A stretch of DNA of 64,000 nucleotides from Algoriphagus marincola DSM 16067 (GTDB taxonomy: Bacteria; Bacteroidota; Bacteroidia; Cytophagales; Cyclobacteriaceae). Position 1 is the first letter of the stretch. Each line of letters opens with the position of its first letter. The translations under genes were made by a program, and so were the position numbers. The stretch lies in assembly GCF_000429405.1 (NCBI RefSeq), contig NZ_AUBU01000001.1, positions 567,321 to 631,320 on the forward strand. The letters are read 5' to 3'. Below are positions 35,003-44,417 of this stretch, in pieces. The notes beneath the pieces are model-generated. The model saw only the letters and a program-made list of their open reading frames with translations, searched no databases and was not told the DNA's origin.

Positions 35003-36388
35003 TTACCAAATCCAGGTTCCAGTTGCTCCAGGATTTAGATTGGTGCTGAATTGAGTCTTGCCTTCCTGAACTTGGAAAGCTACAGGAGCCGAACTGTCAT
35101 TTAGCACAATCAGGACCTTTTTCCCTGAAGGTGTTTGATAGGCGACATTAGGCAAACCTTCGATTGAATTGGATTCGATTCTGACCGAGCCCTCATCTAC
35201 AAATTTGCTGGCATGAGCGATGACATAATAGGCTGGATTTCGCATAACTTGATCTCCATCTATTGTCACCGCACCCAAGCAACGGTCACATCCTCCACGG
35301 TCAGTATGAGGAGTCAGACTTGGATTTGAGCTTAGATTCCATTCCAAAACCGTTTTTGCCCAATTCCTAGGCGCTCCGATCAGTAGATTTTTTACATGCC
35401 ATGGAATATCTCCTTCCAAATTACCGGGTGCACCTACCCATTGCTCTGTGAAGTAGATGTTTTTGTTGGGAAAGGCTCGATGAACTTCTGAAAGTGCTTC
35501 AATTTCTCCTCCATACAGATGAAATGCCGAACCGTCAATAAATGGATTAGCCAAACTGTCACTCATGACTGAAATCGGGTAGTCGGGTCGATCCGCATTG
35601 TGGTCATAAACCACAATTTTGGTCTCGATACCTGATTCCGAGAAAGCCGGTCCCAGGTACCTCCCGATGAAGCGGGCTTGCTGCTCCGGAAGCATCAGAA
35701 GTGAAGGGTTGTTTCCAGGATGCAAGGGCTCGTTTTGTATGGTCAGGGCGTCTATGTTGATGCCTTCAGCTTTCATAGCCTGGATATATTTAACCAAGTA
35801 TTTTGCATAGGCAGGCTCGAATTCTTCCAAAAGGGATCCTCCTCTTGTATCCTTGTTGTCTTTCATCCACTTAGGTGGAGACCAAGGGGAGGCCATTAAT
35901 TTGATTTTGGGGTTGATTTCCAAAATCATCTTCAATACTGGAATTACATCCAGGGTGTCGTAGCTTAGGCTAAAATTTTCCAGTTCGGGGTCTATTGCCA
36001 GTGAATCTTCCAGATCATTGTAAGAAAAGGGGAATTCATTCAAGTCAGAGGCAGCAACAGAAAGCCTAAGGTAATTGATTCGGATGCTGTTTTCCTCATT
36101 GCCAAAAAGCTCAAGAAGGAGTGAATTGCGTGCCGAATCGCTCATCTGAAGGATGTGCTGAGCAGAGCCTTGACTCAAGGTGAATCCAAAGCCATCCATA
36201 GACTGGAAGCGTGACTCGATGTCAATAGTTATGGTTTGAGGTTCTTGTCCAGATTTAAGCATTTCGGGATTTTTCTCGAAAAGAATTCCAGACTTCGGAT
36301 CTGTCAACCAAAAGTTGACTTTTGGATCCTGAACCTGGCAAGAGACTAGGAGAATACATCCAAACAGAAAGGGAAATAGATTTTTCAT
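35003..36388 (-). CDS. GH30 glycoside hydrolase lipoprotein (glucosylceramidase-like)
   Basis: This 461-residue lipoprotein (LVSC, Cys17) is a GH30 (beta/alpha)8 enzyme with a side beta domain. The acid/base is Glu220 in TIQNEP and the nucleophile Glu315 in YFTEQWVG. DGFGFTLSQGSAQ, SPWSPPKWMKDN and VLEWNLSSNP are family signatures, and the C-terminal strands (KKVLIVLNDSSAP) form the side domain. Subfamilies include beta-glucosylceramidase, beta-1,6-glucanase and beta-xylosidase; the exact one is not clear. Cell-surface beta-glucan or xylan breakdown is likely. Confidence 0.9.
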   Translation of the reverse strand: MKNLFPFLFGCILLVSCQVQDPKVNFWLTDPKSGILFEKNPEMLKSGQEPQTITIDIESRFQSMDGFGFTLSQGSAQHILQMSDSARNSLLLELFGNEENSIRINYLRLSVAASDLNEFPFSYNDLEDSLAIDPELENFSLSYDTLDVIPVLKMILEINPKIKLMASPWSPPKWMKDNKDTRGGSLLEEFEPAYAKYLVKYIQAMKAEGINIDALTIQNEPLHPGNNPSLLMLPEQQARFIGRYLGPAFSESGIETKIVVYDHNADRPDYPISVMSDSLANPFIDGSAFHLYGGEIEALSEVHRAFPNKNIYFTEQWVGAPGNLEGDIPWHVKNLLIGAPRNWAKTVLEWNLSSNPSLTPHTDRGGCDRCLGAVTIDGDQVMRNPAYYVIAHASKFVDEGSVRIESNSIEGLPNVAYQTPSGKKVLIVLNDSSAPVAFQVQEGKTQFSTNLNPGATGTWIW

Positions 36389-36394
36389 ATGTAA

Positions 36395-36420
36395 TAAAAA
36401 AGCCTCGGATGACCGAGGCT
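36395..36420 (-). terminator. Rho-independent terminator after the DUF937-like operon
   Basis: An 8-bp stem (agcctcgg and ccgaggct) with loop atga is followed on the minus strand by six T. It lies 20 bases past the stop of the small exported protein and just before the GH30 start. Confidence 0.85.
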
Positions 36421-36440
36421 GTGAAGTTAAGCAATTAGCG

Positions 36441-36830
36441 CTAGAAGGCTAGAGCAGCTAGCCCCAATTTCGATTTGAGCGGGTTAATTCCTTTCAGTAT
36501 TTGACCTGAATATTTTTTAAATAAATCACTCCCCATGAGGTCCATCAGGAACTTGGTTCTTTTGTTTTTTAAACCCAGAAAACTTGCCTTTTTATCCTCG
36601 TCAGAAGCATTGCTTCCACTTATTTTCATCAAATCGTCTACAAAACTCTTATTGTCTTTCTTAAGTTTTGATTCTTGGTCAGCATTCAAGCCCAGACCTT
36701 TGGTATTGTCCAGAATTCCTAAAACTTGAGAGCTTAAATCCATTTTTGGGATTTTAAGACCCTGTGCCTGAGCATTGCTAGCAAGGAATACAAAGATTCC
36801 AATGAACGCCATCATTGTTAGTTTTTTCAT
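36441..36830 (-). CDS. small exported helical protein of unknown function
   Basis: The 129-residue protein has a signal peptide (ends NAQAQ near 23). The mature part is Lys-rich and helical, with LGILDNTKGLGLNADQESKLKKDN and FLGLKNKRTKFLMDLMGSDLF. The Q-x-x-K-L-K pattern and helical bundle recall DUF4835-unrelated, Spy-like periplasmic proteins, but I do not assign a family. It is 25 bases downstream of the DUF937-like gene and shares its terminator. Confidence 0.78.
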   Translation of the reverse strand: MKKLTMMAFIGIFVFLASNAQAQGLKIPKMDLSSQVLGILDNTKGLGLNADQESKLKKDNKSFVDDLMKISGSNASDEDKKASFLGLKNKRTKFLMDLMGSDLFKKYSGQILKGINPLKSKLGLAALAF

Positions 36831-36855
36831 TTTTTGGGAGTTTATGTTGATGAAA

Positions 36856-37353
36856 TTATTTAAAAAGACCTTTACCCATATTCATGAGCCCGCCGAGATC
36901 CATGCCTCCTTTTCCTCCACCACCTAATAGTGAACCTAGGATATCTGCTCCTCCGGCACCCGGACCACCTTGTAAGGCTTTTGCTACCGAATTCATAATG
37001 TCATTGTTGTCTTGTGGAGCGTCATTTACACGTTGATTGAAAAAGTTCATCAGCATAGGAAGTGCCGCTGCCGCAAGGCTCATCGCCTGCTGACTATTTA
37101 GTCCCAGTTTCTCCATCAGTCCTGAAGCAAAATCCCCCGAAAGTCCCTGAATGGCCGGACTGTCAGCCGGGGTATCAGCACCTGAAAACATTTCCTTCAC
37201 AGCGGAGAGATCTCCAGATTGGGCCTTCTTTTGCAAAAGAGAACCAAGAACCTCCTCGATTGCAGAGGCATCGCCTGGACCTGCATCTACATTTGAATTT
37301 GCCAGAAATTCTTTCAATGGCCCATCAGCCATTTTTAATAATTGATCTATCAT
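36856..37353 (-). CDS. DUF937/YidB-like protein with Gly-rich tail
   Basis: The 165-residue protein has no signal peptide. Its middle (SGLMEKLGLNSQQAMSLAAAALPMLMNFFN) resembles the YidB/DUF937 helical repeat. The last 35 residues are rich in Gly and Leu (GGPGAGGADILGSLLGGGG). DUF937 proteins are of unknown function. It is transcribed together with the small exported protein downstream. Confidence 0.75.
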   Translation of the reverse strand: MIDQLLKMADGPLKEFLANSNVDAGPGDASAIEEVLGSLLQKKAQSGDLSAVKEMFSGADTPADSPAIQGLSGDFASGLMEKLGLNSQQAMSLAAAALPMLMNFFNQRVNDAPQDNNDIMNSVAKALQGGPGAGGADILGSLLGGGGKGGMDLGGLMNMGKGLFK

Positions 37354-37481
37354 AATTACAAAAGTTTAATTGATTGAAGTTCTAAAATTCAATTTATTAG
37401 TCCTAATCAAAAATGTTTTAAATCAGTAAATGTTAAAACCCTCACTTGAAAAGGTTTAAATTCTTAGTCACATTTTTTTTA

Positions 37482-37534
37482 AAAAAAGAAATACCCAGAA
37501 CTGATTCCATAACTCAGATTCAGCTGTTGGGTAT
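37482..37534 (-). terminator. possible terminator after the Tricorn-like gene
   Basis: An inverted repeat with arms ataccca (37491-37497) and tgggtat (37528-37534), extended by ctga/tcag, is followed on the minus strand by a T-rich tract. The loop is interrupted, so confidence is modest. Confidence 0.45.
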
Positions 37535-37574
37535 TGATGGTGAAAGGAGTAATTGATTAGAAGTTAGCTAGCAA

Positions 37575-40500
37575 TTAATTTCCTTTTGGTCTGAAATATC
37601 GAATAGGAGGTGCTGGTTCTGGTTTGAGTTCTATCCCTTCAGTTTCGAGTAGCTTCAATGCCTCAGTGACTGCTCGTTCCAATTGAGGATCCCTTCCATT
37701 GATCACGTCTTTCGGCATCTGCTCTACCGCAATATCAGGGGAAATTCCAACTCCTTCCACAGCCCATTCACCATTGATATCGTAGAAACCGCCTCTTGGA
37801 GCGACCATCCGTCCACCATCTATGAAAGGAGGCGTATCCCAAGTACCTACTAAGCCTCCCCAGGTTTTAGTTCCGATGAGTGGGCCTATTTCCATCTTAT
37901 TGAAAAGATATGGAAGTAAATCTCCTCCTGATCCAGCACGTTCGTTGATCAGCATGACTTTTGGTCCCCAGATACCAGACATAGGTGTGGTGAAGGGGCG
38001 ATGGTCATTCGCTCTTGAATTAAAGTAGCCATGAAGTTCTCGGGCCATGATGTCTACCATGTAGTCAGCGGCAGACCCACCTCCATTATTTCGCTCATCG
38101 ATTACGGCGCCTTTTTTGTCCTGCTGGGAGAAGTAGTACCGATTGAAATAGGTATATCCTGGTTGACCGGTGTTTGGAAGATAGACGTAGGCGAGCTTTC
38201 CATTCGATAGTTCATCGACTTTTCTTCTATTACCCTCTACCCAATCCATCATTCGTAATTGGGATTCATTGGCTACGGGTTTGGTAGCGATCATTCTTGC
38301 TCCGTCCAAGCCTGGCTTTGAGTTGAGGTGAATAGTAGTGTATTGATTGGCAGTTCCTTCCAAGTATTCATACAAGTTGGTATTGGCTTGGATTTCTTTT
38401 CCGTTGATGCCTACCAGGTATTCCCCGACTTTCGCTTCATTGCCTGGATGAGCTAATGGTGCGGTCAGGTTTGGATTCCAGCTTTCCCCGTTATAAATCT
38501 TGCTGATACGGTAATGTCCATTTACCATTTCAAAATCAGCTCCCAAGAGTCCAATGGGTACACGGTCGATATCAGGAAAATCACCACCTCGGGTATAGGA
38601 ATGGCCTACCGCTACTTCACCACCAATAATATCGATGATGTAATTCATGTCTGTACGATGTCTCACATGATCCACCCATGGCTTATACCATTCGTAAATA
38701 TCGTCCCAAGGCGCACCATGCACATTGTCAACATAAAGGAAGTCTCGCTGATAGCGCCAGCCTTCTCTGTAAATCTGCTGCCACTCTTCCTGTGGGTTGA
38801 CTTTGACTTTCATGGAGGAAATTGCTTTAAGCGCTCCATCTCCTACTTTCTTGTTTGATCCGGAAGTTTCGATGATTCCCCATGTTGAGCCTGATTGATA
38901 AAGCATGGACTTTCTGTCTTTAGAAATTACCACTTGATTTACTCGAGGTAAAAATTCTTCCGATTTTTGCTTTTTAAGGTCATATTTTCGGAGGATTGTC
39001 CCTTGATTGGGAATTGCTTCCATGTAGAAAACCGTTCCTTCAGGTCCAGAGGCAAGGCCAGTATAATTTCGATCAGGAATATCCACGGCTACAATTCTTC
39101 TTTCAATATTCTCAGGGTCAACTTTTACCGTGACTGCTCCATTCTCTTCTTTCTTTTCCCCATTAGCCTCTTTGGCTTTTTCTTCGTCACTTTTTGGAAG
39201 AAGTGGAGATTTTTCATTTGCATCCAGAATGGCAAAATACAGATGCCTTGTCACAGGCCTATCGTAGCTGCTCATATCCAGCCAGCCTGTATTCAGTCCA
39301 AAATTGGTGGAGGCTAAGAAGTATAGATATTTTCCACTTTCGTCCCAGACTGGGGAAATGGCGTCGGCTAATTGATCGCTGATTTGGATCTTTTCGTTGG
39401 TGTCTACATTGAGGACAAAAATCGATTTGAACTGATTATCCATCAGTCTGGAATAGGCTATCCATTTCCCGTCAGGAGACCAAACTGGATTCATGGAGCG
39501 ATTAGGATGTGCAAATCGGTCTGTTTCAACTATTCGTGCATTTCCACTTTCAATTTCAACAAGCCAAATATTATAGTCCGTATCTGTGAATGCGAGATGT
39601 CTTCCATCCGGAGCCCATTCCGGCTCGAAGAAAAAGCTTGGATCTGGAATTTTGATAGTCTTCTCAATGGTACTGCCTGTTTGATCGGCAATGATTAATT
39701 GATATTCTCCGGATTGATCAGAGAAGTAGGCAATCTTTTGGCCATCAGGTGACCAAGCTGGGGCTCGTTCGGCAGAACTCGAGGTATTGGTGATATTTCT
39801 GCTGGATCCATTTTCTTTTGGTACGGTGATGATCTCACCGCGAAATTCAAATAATGCGCGCTGCCCGGTAGGAGAGAGGTAGGGATTCTGAAGTTGACTG
39901 GCAGAAACATCCACCCATCGCTCTCTAGCCCAATGAAAATCGCCCTTAACCTCGATCTCTACCTGCGTCAAAGAGCCATTCCCAGGGTCAAATAAGTGTA
40001 GATACCCTCCTTGCTCGATAATGATTGCATCTGGCCCGGCATCAATGCTTTTGATATCAAAATCCTTCAAGAAGGTTTTTTGTTTTTCCTGACTGGTTTC
40101 AGGATCGAAGGACCAAAGATTGGCCAGAAAATCCCGCTCTGAAATGTAATAAACTTTATTTCCGAGCCAAACAGGATCAGTATGCCGCTCATTGTCCAAT
40201 TGCGGGGTCATCTGAAGAGAATAGTCTTTCATATCGACTATCCAGATGGGTTTGGCTTGTCCACCGCGATGATTTCTCCATTCCGGATCCCAAAATGAAA
40301 TTTGCTGATAAGCAATGTGAGAAGCATCAGGGGAAAGTTCTCCATTTACAGCTCTTGGAATGGCAAATGATTCGGGCATCCCTCCATTTTTTGAAATTTT
40401 AAAAAATTTAGATTCCTCTGTCGCATGTCCTTCTCTGCCAGAGGTAAATAAAACGTGTTGTCCATCAGGAGTCCATCCTGTGACATTATCTGCACCTGGA

Positions 40501-40808
40501 TGCCAGGTCAATCGTTGTGGCTCACCACCTTCTGATGGAATCAGGTAGACATCCGTATTGCCATCATATTGTGCCGTAAAGGCGATATGTGTGCCGTCTG
40601 GAGAAAAATGCGGAAGAGACTCTTCTCCCTCATTACTTGTTAGTCGGGTTGCCTGACCTCCAGCTCGAGACACTTTCCAAAGGTCATTTGCATAGACAAA
40701 AACAATTTCGGATTGGCTAAGCGTAGGCTGTCGGAGCAGCTGGGTTCCCTGCCCCAAAGCTGACTGGCTGAGCACACCACAGATCAATAATGTGATGAGG
40801 TTTTTCAT
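37575..40808 (-). CDS. exported Tricorn-like S41 protease
   Basis: The 1077-residue protein has a signal peptide ending QSALGQ. A large beta-propeller with WD40-like/PD40 repeats follows (FSPDGTHIAF, WTPDGQHVLF, WSPDGQKIAYFSDQSG, WSPDGKWIAYS) over about 30-600. A Tricorn core domain comes next, then a PDZ domain near 770-825 (GEYLVGINGKEIQ), then an S41 domain with catalytic Ser near 960 in ERAGSGGDLLPY. An upstream Met at 40874 adds 22 residues in front of the signal, so I start at 40808. It degrades peptides outside the cytoplasm, and could pass products to the M14 enzymes nearby. Confidence 0.93.
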   Translation of the reverse strand: MKNLITLLICGVLSQSALGQGTQLLRQPTLSQSEIVFVYANDLWKVSRAGGQATRLTSNEGEESLPHFSPDGTHIAFTAQYDGNTDVYLIPSEGGEPQRLTWHPGADNVTGWTPDGQHVLFTSGREGHATEESKFFKISKNGGMPESFAIPRAVNGELSPDASHIAYQQISFWDPEWRNHRGGQAKPIWIVDMKDYSLQMTPQLDNERHTDPVWLGNKVYYISERDFLANLWSFDPETSQEKQKTFLKDFDIKSIDAGPDAIIIEQGGYLHLFDPGNGSLTQVEIEVKGDFHWARERWVDVSASQLQNPYLSPTGQRALFEFRGEIITVPKENGSSRNITNTSSSAERAPAWSPDGQKIAYFSDQSGEYQLIIADQTGSTIEKTIKIPDPSFFFEPEWAPDGRHLAFTDTDYNIWLVEIESGNARIVETDRFAHPNRSMNPVWSPDGKWIAYSRLMDNQFKSIFVLNVDTNEKIQISDQLADAISPVWDESGKYLYFLASTNFGLNTGWLDMSSYDRPVTRHLYFAILDANEKSPLLPKSDEEKAKEANGEKKEENGAVTVKVDPENIERRIVAVDIPDRNYTGLASGPEGTVFYMEAIPNQGTILRKYDLKKQKSEEFLPRVNQVVISKDRKSMLYQSGSTWGIIETSGSNKKVGDGALKAISSMKVKVNPQEEWQQIYREGWRYQRDFLYVDNVHGAPWDDIYEWYKPWVDHVRHRTDMNYIIDIIGGEVAVGHSYTRGGDFPDIDRVPIGLLGADFEMVNGHYRISKIYNGESWNPNLTAPLAHPGNEAKVGEYLVGINGKEIQANTNLYEYLEGTANQYTTIHLNSKPGLDGARMIATKPVANESQLRMMDWVEGNRRKVDELSNGKLAYVYLPNTGQPGYTYFNRYYFSQQDKKGAVIDERNNGGGSAADYMVDIMARELHGYFNSRANDHRPFTTPMSGIWGPKVMLINERAGSGGDLLPYLFNKMEIGPLIGTKTWGGLVGTWDTPPFIDGGRMVAPRGGFYDINGEWAVEGVGISPDIAVEQMPKDVINGRDPQLERAVTEALKLLETEGIELKPEPAPPIRYFRPKGN

Positions 40809-40902
40809 AAATGATTGAATTTGGGTTTTTATAAAAATAGATGAATTGTGAGTAAATCCGAAAAGTACCCGCACTATTCTGATAAGTGGCTTTCGGGATG
40901 CC

Positions 40903-40959
40903 TAAAAATGGAAAAATCCGTCCTCCTTCTATTTAAGATCTAAGAGAAGGGGACGGATT
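40903..40959 (-). terminator. Rho-independent terminator after the metzincin gene
   Basis: A long imperfect stem, with a 9-bp perfect end (aatccgtcc and ggacggatt) and a further paired segment with a bulge, lies 19 bases past the stop. Minus-strand T tracts follow. Confidence 0.8.
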
Positions 40960-40977
40960 ATTAGGAAGAAAAGATTT

Positions 40978-43167
40978 CTAGCGATTAGCCAGCAAGGAGT
41001 TGATCTGTGATTTGATTGTTTCCATGACGGAAGCTTTCAGTTTCTTCTTTTTGAAAGTCGCTTCCATACTTTTCATCAACTGCACAGCGGCTTTTTCATC
41101 CCCCTCCTTGAGCATACCATTAGCCAATTGCCTGTAAGCCCAATTCAGCGTGATATTATCAATGCCTTTATCTCCTGCAGATTCAGAGAAGACCTTGTCC
41201 AAGTGACTTGTCGCTTGCCCGAGGTCTCTTTTTCTCACCTGTAGTTTTTGACTTTCGGGATCTACGATTTTATAAGTCATAGATTCATTGATACCCAAGA
41301 TGAAGTCAGCATAAATACTCAGTGAATTTTTGGCATGTTTTTCTGATACTTCTTTCAAAAGATCATTCCCATTTTTAAGGCTTGGACTATCTGAACCCAT
41401 TAAGTAGAAAAGCATTCCTACATCATCATGGAAATAGCTATCAGCAATAGCATCTTCCTGCGCATTGAGAGGTGATTTTACCCTGATTTTCACATCCTCA
41501 CTTTGAATGACAGAACCATCTGGCGTTCTGTAAGCACCCTTGATCTTGTAAATACCTGGTGCATCAAAATAAAATCCATCTCTTCCGTAGCCTATATACG
41601 CGCTGGCGTAGAGCGTGTCTTTTTCGTCAGTCAGCACGGCATCCTTGACCGCTACGCAGTTATGTCCAACGGGCTCATAATTCATTACCTGTCCATTAGG
41701 CTTCATGATACCTATGCGGACTTGCTCATATTTTGGATGTACATGAGCATTTACCCGTTGATCATCTTTGAGTCGCGATCGAAGTTTAATCTCAACGACC
41801 ACCGGTTCGCCTAAAGCGTAAGAGCTTTTAATAGGAACGATTTCTAGTCTGAGTCCACTGTTGTCATCGTGGATATCTGCGGTGAGGTCCTCTATGTGGC
41901 GGTGGGGAGCCTCTAAACCTGCGCCTTGTGCCCAATCATTTCCACCCATGACTACACTATTGTAGTATCCATGTCTGAGATGTTCTAGCTCTCCAGTGTC
42001 GAAGGCAAAGGTGAAATTGGCCCAAAATTGTCCACTTCCGTTGCGGTTGTCATAGCCCCAAGGATAGTTCATCCAGCTTAGGCTGTCAGGCCTGCTTTTA
42101 TCCCAACTATGCAGGAGGTTGAAGGCATGTCCCAATTCGTGGACATAGGTGAAGAGTTGGTTTCTTGTATAATTATTACCGCTGAAATAGCTTGCCAGGG
42201 TATCTTGGAAAACAGCTGCCCCTTGTCTATGAGGTTTGTTTGAACTCTTATAATCAAACATAATTCCCAAAAGCGTATTGCTGACAGCTCTTCGTGCGGC
42301 AAATAACCAAACGGCCCACTGAGGGGAATTTTTGTACACACTGAAGTGCCTCACCATGCTGGCGTGCATCTCGCTCTCGGTCCAGCGTGAGTCACTTCCA
42401 GCCTCACTGGTATTGATGACATTGTTGCTACCCGTATAATTCATTTGAATTCCGGCTTCCTGGAAAGCAGATACCAAGTTTAGAGTCCGTGTAGGACCTG
42501 GGTTTGAGTAGGTACCGGTATTGTAACTGCCAAACAGAGTTGTGCCTTGCTCTACATCAGTCTCAAGCTGCAAGGTTCTGAAATATTGAGATTTGAAGGC
42601 ACAGGTATAAATAGCACCTGAGGTAGAGTTTTGCATCATGGTCACCTTGGCTGAGGCCCTGGTAGCAAAGATGTAATTACGAGAGATTTCAATTTTTGCC
42701 CGGTTAGCCCACATGGATTTGGTGCCTGTAAACGAGCCAGAAATAGTCACTTTGGTTGAGCCATACACCACTGTGGGATTTTTCATGATAAAAGAACCCC
42801 AGTAGCTGGTCGTACTTCCTACTTGAAAAAAGTCAAAACTAGCCATTCTGAGATTGCTGGTGCCATCGACATCCACTCTCAGAATGAGCTGCCAGCCTGA
42901 TTGAACTGTTTCATAACTTCCCGATACCCTGTGTCTAGCGATTTCTATAGGTCGCCTCCAGTCCAGAATTCTCCGATCGATTGGTTGGATGGTGTTGATG
43001 TTTTGAATGTTTGCATCAGGACTTGACTCCTCCAATGCATCCAATTCCACCTGGTCAATCTCGAGCCCCTCTTCTTGAAAAGGATTTTGCTGGAACTCTT
43101 CTTCGAACTGATTTTCGGGGCTATTTTCTACAAAAGAACCCATCCCCGGATCGTTAAAACTTGTCAT
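40978..43167 (-). CDS. leaderless metzincin-type metalloprotease with Ig-like and helical C-terminal regions
   Basis: The 729-residue protein has no signal peptide or membrane segment. Residues 1-60 are acidic and disordered-looking (EFQQNPFQEEGLEIDQVELD). Residues 65-200 are a beta-rich domain. The catalytic part carries HELGHAFNLLH, giving zinc ligands His343, His347 and His353 with Glu344, and a Met-turn SLSWMNYP (Met366), so it is a metzincin. After about 430 an Ig-like domain (GEPVVVEIKLRSR) and a helical, TPR-like C-terminus follow. The ATG at 43167 lies after 367 bases without a gene, and a strong terminator follows. Export route and substrate are unknown. I cannot name a family below the metzincin clan. 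Confidence 0.82.
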   Translation of the reverse strand: MTSFNDPGMGSFVENSPENQFEEEFQQNPFQEEGLEIDQVELDALEESSPDANIQNINTIQPIDRRILDWRRPIEIARHRVSGSYETVQSGWQLILRVDVDGTSNLRMASFDFFQVGSTTSYWGSFIMKNPTVVYGSTKVTISGSFTGTKSMWANRAKIEISRNYIFATRASAKVTMMQNSTSGAIYTCAFKSQYFRTLQLETDVEQGTTLFGSYNTGTYSNPGPTRTLNLVSAFQEAGIQMNYTGSNNVINTSEAGSDSRWTESEMHASMVRHFSVYKNSPQWAVWLFAARRAVSNTLLGIMFDYKSSNKPHRQGAAVFQDTLASYFSGNNYTRNQLFTYVHELGHAFNLLHSWDKSRPDSLSWMNYPWGYDNRNGSGQFWANFTFAFDTGELEHLRHGYYNSVVMGGNDWAQGAGLEAPHRHIEDLTADIHDDNSGLRLEIVPIKSSYALGEPVVVEIKLRSRLKDDQRVNAHVHPKYEQVRIGIMKPNGQVMNYEPVGHNCVAVKDAVLTDEKDTLYASAYIGYGRDGFYFDAPGIYKIKGAYRTPDGSVIQSEDVKIRVKSPLNAQEDAIADSYFHDDVGMLFYLMGSDSPSLKNGNDLLKEVSEKHAKNSLSIYADFILGINESMTYKIVDPESQKLQVRKRDLGQATSHLDKVFSESAGDKGIDNITLNWAYRQLANGMLKEGDEKAAVQLMKSMEATFKKKKLKASVMETIKSQINSLLANR

Positions 43168-43534
43168 AGCAATAAAATTTATAGTTGAACAAAAAGAAAA
43201 TTCAAAATGGGGGTAATAAACAATAGAAATGCGCTATAAACATGCGGAATATAGATTATAAATACCTAAAAATCAAGCAAATAAGTTAAAATATAAAGGC
43301 GGGCTTGTCTACTAATTTCTCAATCAAAAAGCTAAGATTTTGTGTTTTTATCATAAAAACTTAAACGAAAAATGCAAGAGCATAAACACTGTAAAAATTG
43401 AGTTTAATGACGTCTTTTTTGGGGTTTTTAAGACTGAAAAAAGAATCAATACACTTCCTTGAAGATTTATTAAAACGTTAATTATCAGATTATTAATTAA
43501 AGAAGTAAAATTAATTAGAGAGTAAACCTAGTTC
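43168..43534. other. AT-rich intergenic region upstream of the metzincin gene
   Basis: This 367-base stretch is strongly A/T-rich and has no credible ORF, RNA gene or exact TAnnTTTG promoter on the minus strand. It should hold the metzincin promoter and the 3' UTR of the DUF4136 gene. A loose pair gtctt/aagac near 43411-43432 could be a weak hairpin. Confidence 0.45.
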
Positions 43535-44122
43535 TTATTCCATCAATCTATTGACAACTTTAAACTCATTCATGACACGATAGGCTGCTCGGGTGATGTC
43601 AGCTTGAAAAGTAGGAGAAGCATCATCAAAATTTGCTGCCGTGTACCCTTGCCAGATAGTATTTCCCCGTTTGGTGTCGATCACGTAGATGACTAGCATC
43701 CCATTGTTTTCCTTGTACTTGATTTGATTGTACGTTTCGTCTTTTTCTCTTTCTTTCTCTTCTTCATCTTCATCCTCCTCGACTACTTCCGCACCTCTGC
43801 TTTTAAGCCAATAATCAAACTCCGGTTGTACGTATCCACGATAGCGGATCGAATCCATGAAAATCTTGTAGGAAACCAACATATCAGGTTTTTCGGGCTT
43901 TTCTCTGAAGCCCTGAGACCCTAGACGTGCTCCAATGGTTGCATTCAAAACTGGTCGGATCAGACTCGTATCTTCTTCTGTCGGCTCTACAAAAGCAAAA
44001 GTCTTATACCTTTTGAAAGATGCTTGATAATTGTAGTCATATTCGGTCACATAGTCTTTTTGAGTGAAACACCCCGTAGCTATTATGACGATCATTCCAA
44101 ATAATATAATCGGGCTTTTCAT
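43535..44122 (-). CDS. DUF4136 lipoprotein with acidic insert
   Basis: The 195-residue protein has a lipoprotein signal (IATGC, Cys18) and the DUF4136 fold: FKRYKTFAFVEP, NATIGARLGSQGF, DMLVSYKIFMD and GMLVIYVIDTKRGNTIWQGY. Between residues about 114 and 130 lies a run of Glu, Asp and Lys that is not part of the fold. Members are outer-membrane or periplasmic lipoproteins of unknown function. It is flanked by AT-rich intergenic DNA on both sides and probably transcribed alone. Confidence 0.88.
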   Translation of the reverse strand: MKSPIILFGMIVIIATGCFTQKDYVTEYDYNYQASFKRYKTFAFVEPTEEDTSLIRPVLNATIGARLGSQGFREKPEKPDMLVSYKIFMDSIRYRGYVQPEFDYWLKSRGAEVVEEDEDEEEKEREKDETYNQIKYKENNGMLVIYVIDTKRGNTIWQGYTAANFDDASPTFQADITRAAYRVMNEFKVVNRLME

Positions 44123-44142
44123 GTGTTTTAATTTGTCTTTAA

Positions 44143-44230
44143 GCGGTCACATGGAATCCCTGCCTGCGGTAGGCAGGTCGCATGAATCCACCGACCCATT
44201 GGGGCAGCCCTTTGTGTGACGGGTATGGCA
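44143..44230. repeat. GC-rich structured intergenic element (REP/MITE-like)
   Basis: A 6-bp hairpin, CCTGCC (44159-44164) and GGCAGG (44172-44177), is nested inside a wider pair, GTCACA (44146-44151) and TGTGAC (44215-44220). Two near-copies of CATG(G)AATCC lie 27 bases apart. It is much richer in G and C than the flanks. Only one copy is in the window, so the repeat call rests on its form and on the known abundance of CCTGCC-type hairpins in this group. Confidence 0.4.
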
Positions 44231-44417
44231 TGCTCGATTTCATGATTTGATTGGTTGTTGGTATTCAGGAAAATGTAAAACTTCAGAATCAGATGTTTGT
44301 TCCAAAGTATTGACATCCAGTATGATGAAATTTAAAAATTCTTTTCCAGAAAAGATAATCTGCGATATTATCTTATTTTGAAATCAATAATTTATCATTC
44401 TTCTGACGCTGGTTAAT

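Noticed and set aside
44128..44316. Small minus-strand ORF of 62 codons across the GC-rich element
   Set aside because: It has no family match I can see and its middle is the structured repeat; it is best explained as a chance frame.
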